Assembly: GCF_018860505.1 (NCBI RefSeq)
Contig: NZ_JAHKPU010000006.1
Coordinates: 2,501-61,373, forward strand
Direction of reading: 5' to 3'
DNA length: 58,873 nt
Source: Pacificibacter marinus
Lineage (GTDB): Bacteria; Pseudomonadota; Alphaproteobacteria; Rhodobacterales; Rhodobacteraceae
Within the stretch, counting starts at the first letter, position 1. Every line of letters starts with the position of its first letter. Below are positions 57,513-58,873 of this stretch, one piece after another. Under the pieces are notes generated by a model. It made no database searches and was not told where the DNA came from. It saw only the letters and a list, made by a program, of their open reading frames with translations. A program made the translations under genes and the position numbers.

Positions 57513-58523
57513 ATGCGCACTGCTCTTGTCACCGGTTCGGCCGGCTTTATCGGTTCTTTCGTTTGTCGTCGCCTCTTGGATGACGGCTTTCGAGTGATTG
57601 GCCTCGATTGCCTGTCTGACTATTACGATGTGGCACTCAAAGAGCGACGTCATGCGATGTTGATGCAGTCAGAAAACTTCCGCGCTGTGATCGATAAGGT
57701 GGAAACGCTTGGCCTGTTGATGGATCTGTTCGCTGAGGAAAAACCCGATGTGGTGATCCATCTCGCAGCCCAAGCGGGTGTGCGCTATTCGATAGAAAAT
57801 CCGCGGTCCTATTTGGAAAGCAATATCATCGGCACGTTTGAATTGCTCGAGGCAGCGCGCGCCTATCCGCCCGAGCACATGTTGCTGGCGTCCACGTCAT
57901 CTGCTTTTGGCGCCAACACCCAGATGCCCTATGCCGAAACGGACAAAGCAGATCACCAGATGTCGTTCTATGCAGCGACCAAGAAATCGACGGAAAACAT
58001 GGCGCATTCCTACGCACATTTGTTCGACCTGCCGATCACCATGTTCCGGTTCTTCACCGTTTACGGCCCATGGGGGCGCCCCGATATGGCGCTATTCAAG
58101 TTCACCAAAGCCATTCTCGAAGACACCCCGATTGATGTTTACAATCACGGCGACATGAAGCGCGACTTCACCTATGTCGAAGACCTCGTCCATGCCATTC
58201 GCCTGCTGATCGACACCCCGCCTGTGCGCCCAGAAAATGGCATTGTGCCTGATGGCGACAGCCTGTCGCCCGTCGCCCCGCACCGCGTGGTCAACATCGG
58301 CAACTCAGACGCCGTGCAACTGATCGCCTTTATCGAAGCCATCGAAGCCGTCACCGGTAAAACGGCCAAACGCAACCTGATGCCGATGCAAGCCGGCGAT
58401 GTGCCCGCCACTTGGGCCAACGCAGACCTGCTGAAATCGTTGACAGGCTACACCCCAAAAACCGCCGTACCAGAAGGCGTCGCCAAGTTCGTGGAGTGGT
58501 ACAAAGACTACTACGATGTGTAG
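57513..58523 (+). CDS. UDP-glucuronate 4-epimerase-like protein
   Basis: A 336-aa extended short-chain dehydrogenase. NAD motif VTGSAGFIGSFVCRRLL; VIHLAAQAGVRYSIENPRSY; ASTSSAFGANTQMPYAE holds the catalytic Ser/Thr and SFYAATKKSTENMAH the Tyr-x3-Lys pair; RFFTVYGPWGRPDMALFKFT is the UDP-glucuronate 4-epimerase signature. It interconverts UDP-glucuronate and UDP-galacturonate for surface polysaccharide. The ATG at 57513 follows AAGGACTTCTC. It forms an operon with ugd and is visibly more GC-rich than the sugar-transferase gene. Confidence 0.92.
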   Translation: MRTALVTGSAGFIGSFVCRRLLDDGFRVIGLDCLSDYYDVALKERRHAMLMQSENFRAVIDKVETLGLLMDLFAEEKPDVVIHLAAQAGVRYSIENPRSYLESNIIGTFELLEAARAYPPEHMLLASTSSAFGANTQMPYAETDKADHQMSFYAATKKSTENMAHSYAHLFDLPITMFRFFTVYGPWGRPDMALFKFTKAILEDTPIDVYNHGDMKRDFTYVEDLVHAIRLLIDTPPVRPENGIVPDGDSLSPVAPHRVVNIGNSDAVQLIAFIEAIEAVTGKTAKRNLMPMQAGDVPATWANADLLKSLTGYTPKTAVPEGVAKFVEWYKDYYDV

Positions 58524-58565
58524 GCCTGATATTGCCAAGTTGTTGCTGACCGATTGTGAAGCATT

Positions 58566-58873
58566 GGCAACGGTTGGATCATGTCGCCATTTCGGCGGTG
58601 TAATCGGACCAGAGGTTGAACGCATCAGTGCGGGCGTGGCGGTATGCGATTGCAGTAAGTTGATAGCGGCGCGGTCGGAAGATCAGGTTGATCTGGTCAT
58701 GTACTGACAGAAACCTTTGAGCCTGCCGGTGGGATTTGAAGCGGCCAAATAGTTTCTCTCGTTTGCGGGTCGGCCGATGCGACACTTCGATCGCATTGTT
58801 CAAACCCTTGTGGGCGCGATGATCCGCGCCCGGTGCCAGTTTACTGATGGGCTGTCTGACGTCAGCGCCTATG
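58566..58873 (-). mobile_element. IS6-family element, cut by window edge
   Basis: The end of an IS6-type element. The 3' tip is probably near GGCAACGGTTGG (58566-58577), which partly resembles the GGCANNGTTGCAAA ends of this family and lies just past the transposase stop. The other end is outside the window. It starts 42 bases after the epimerase stop. Confidence 0.65.
58579..58873 (-). CDS. IS6-family transposase, C-terminal part (partial)
   Basis: The frame is open into the window edge: ADVRQPISKLAPGADHRAHK, then GLNNAIEVSHRPTRKREKLF, GRFKSHRQAQRFLSVHDQIN and a tail ending DYTAEMAT. The block N-N-x-x-E-x-S-H-x-P-T-R-x-R-E-x-x-x-x-x-F-K-S, containing the last catalytic Glu, is diagnostic of IS6/IS26-type DDE transposases. 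The N-terminal part is off the window, so intactness cannot be judged. The apparent TTG-started frame at 58803 is only part of it. Confidence 0.88.
   Translation of the reverse strand, partial: IGADVRQPISKLAPGADHRAHKGLNNAIEVSHRPTRKREKLFGRFKSHRQAQRFLSVHDQINLIFRPRRYQLTAIAYRHARTDAFNLWSDYTAEMAT

Noticed and set aside
58516-58707. Plus-strand open frame after the epimerase
   Set aside because: It is antisense to the IS6 transposase fragment, whose motifs are clear on the minus strand.

Overview
The window is a piece of a moderate-GC alphaproteobacterial chromosome, most likely from the Roseobacter group of Rhodobacterales (Rhodobacteraceae). The evidence is the rRNA operon layout (23S, 5S, initiator tRNA), an Irr-type regulator next to fabA, a SAM/SAH-type riboswitch in front of metK, the alphaproteobacterial order aroA-cmk-rpsA-ihfB-lapA-trpF-trpB, and polyamine synthesis through carboxynorspermidine. 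The genus cannot be fixed from the sequence alone.

Layout. 1-3650: end of the 16S-23S spacer, 23S rRNA, 5S rRNA and tRNA-fMet. 3695-6852: a mobile-element pile-up. A complete IS21-type element (istA/istB) abuts the 3' end of an IS3-type transposase, which abuts the tail of a TniB-like transposition ATPase. 7241-9182: a PepSY membrane protein and a small DUF2946-like protein, probably metal related. 9292-15350: a membrane-anchored Mur ligase translationally coupled to an alpha/beta hydrolase, a divergent non-canonical D-Ala-D-Ala-ligase-like ATP-grasp enzyme, a YcaQ-type DNA glycosylase and a TetA-like efflux pump. 15454-18005: two alpha/beta hydrolases (one without its nucleophile serine) and a degenerate M50 protease-like membrane protein. 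18681-23270: unsaturated fatty acid genes fabI, fabB and fabA, with an I78-like lipoprotein and an FNR-box-preceded SpoIIAA-like gene between them, ending with divergent irr. 23290-25394: a Cys-rich protein, an SlyD-like isomerase and a glycosyltransferase-like protein.

25632-33797 carries miaB, a pair of small envelope proteins that share an unfamiliar Cys-containing domain, and the phoH-ybeY-corC-lnt-metK run. 33898-43173 carries queF, trmB, aroA, cmk, a nitroreductase, rpsA, ihfB, lapA, trpF and trpB. 43250-53542 carries a DUF2237 gene overlapping pth, rplY, an MFS permease, an L-lactate dehydrogenase-like enzyme, the CASDH/NspC polyamine pair, an esterase, trpA and ychF. 53627 to the end carries an aldehyde dehydrogenase, an AT-rich leader, an exopolysaccharide set (ExoY-like sugar transferase, UDP-glucose dehydrogenase, UDP-glucuronate epimerase-like protein) and an IS6-family transposase cut by the window edge.

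Most of the window is housekeeping. The parts that look least described are the 9.3-15.4 kb ligase/hydrolase/ligase set with its repair and efflux neighbours, the paired proteins at 27.2-28.2 kb sharing a WIDPxGCxHW domain, two enzyme homologues lacking catalytic residues (15.4 and 17.2 kb), and an FNR-type site inserted between fabA and fabB. All function calls come from reading motifs by eye; no database search was possible.
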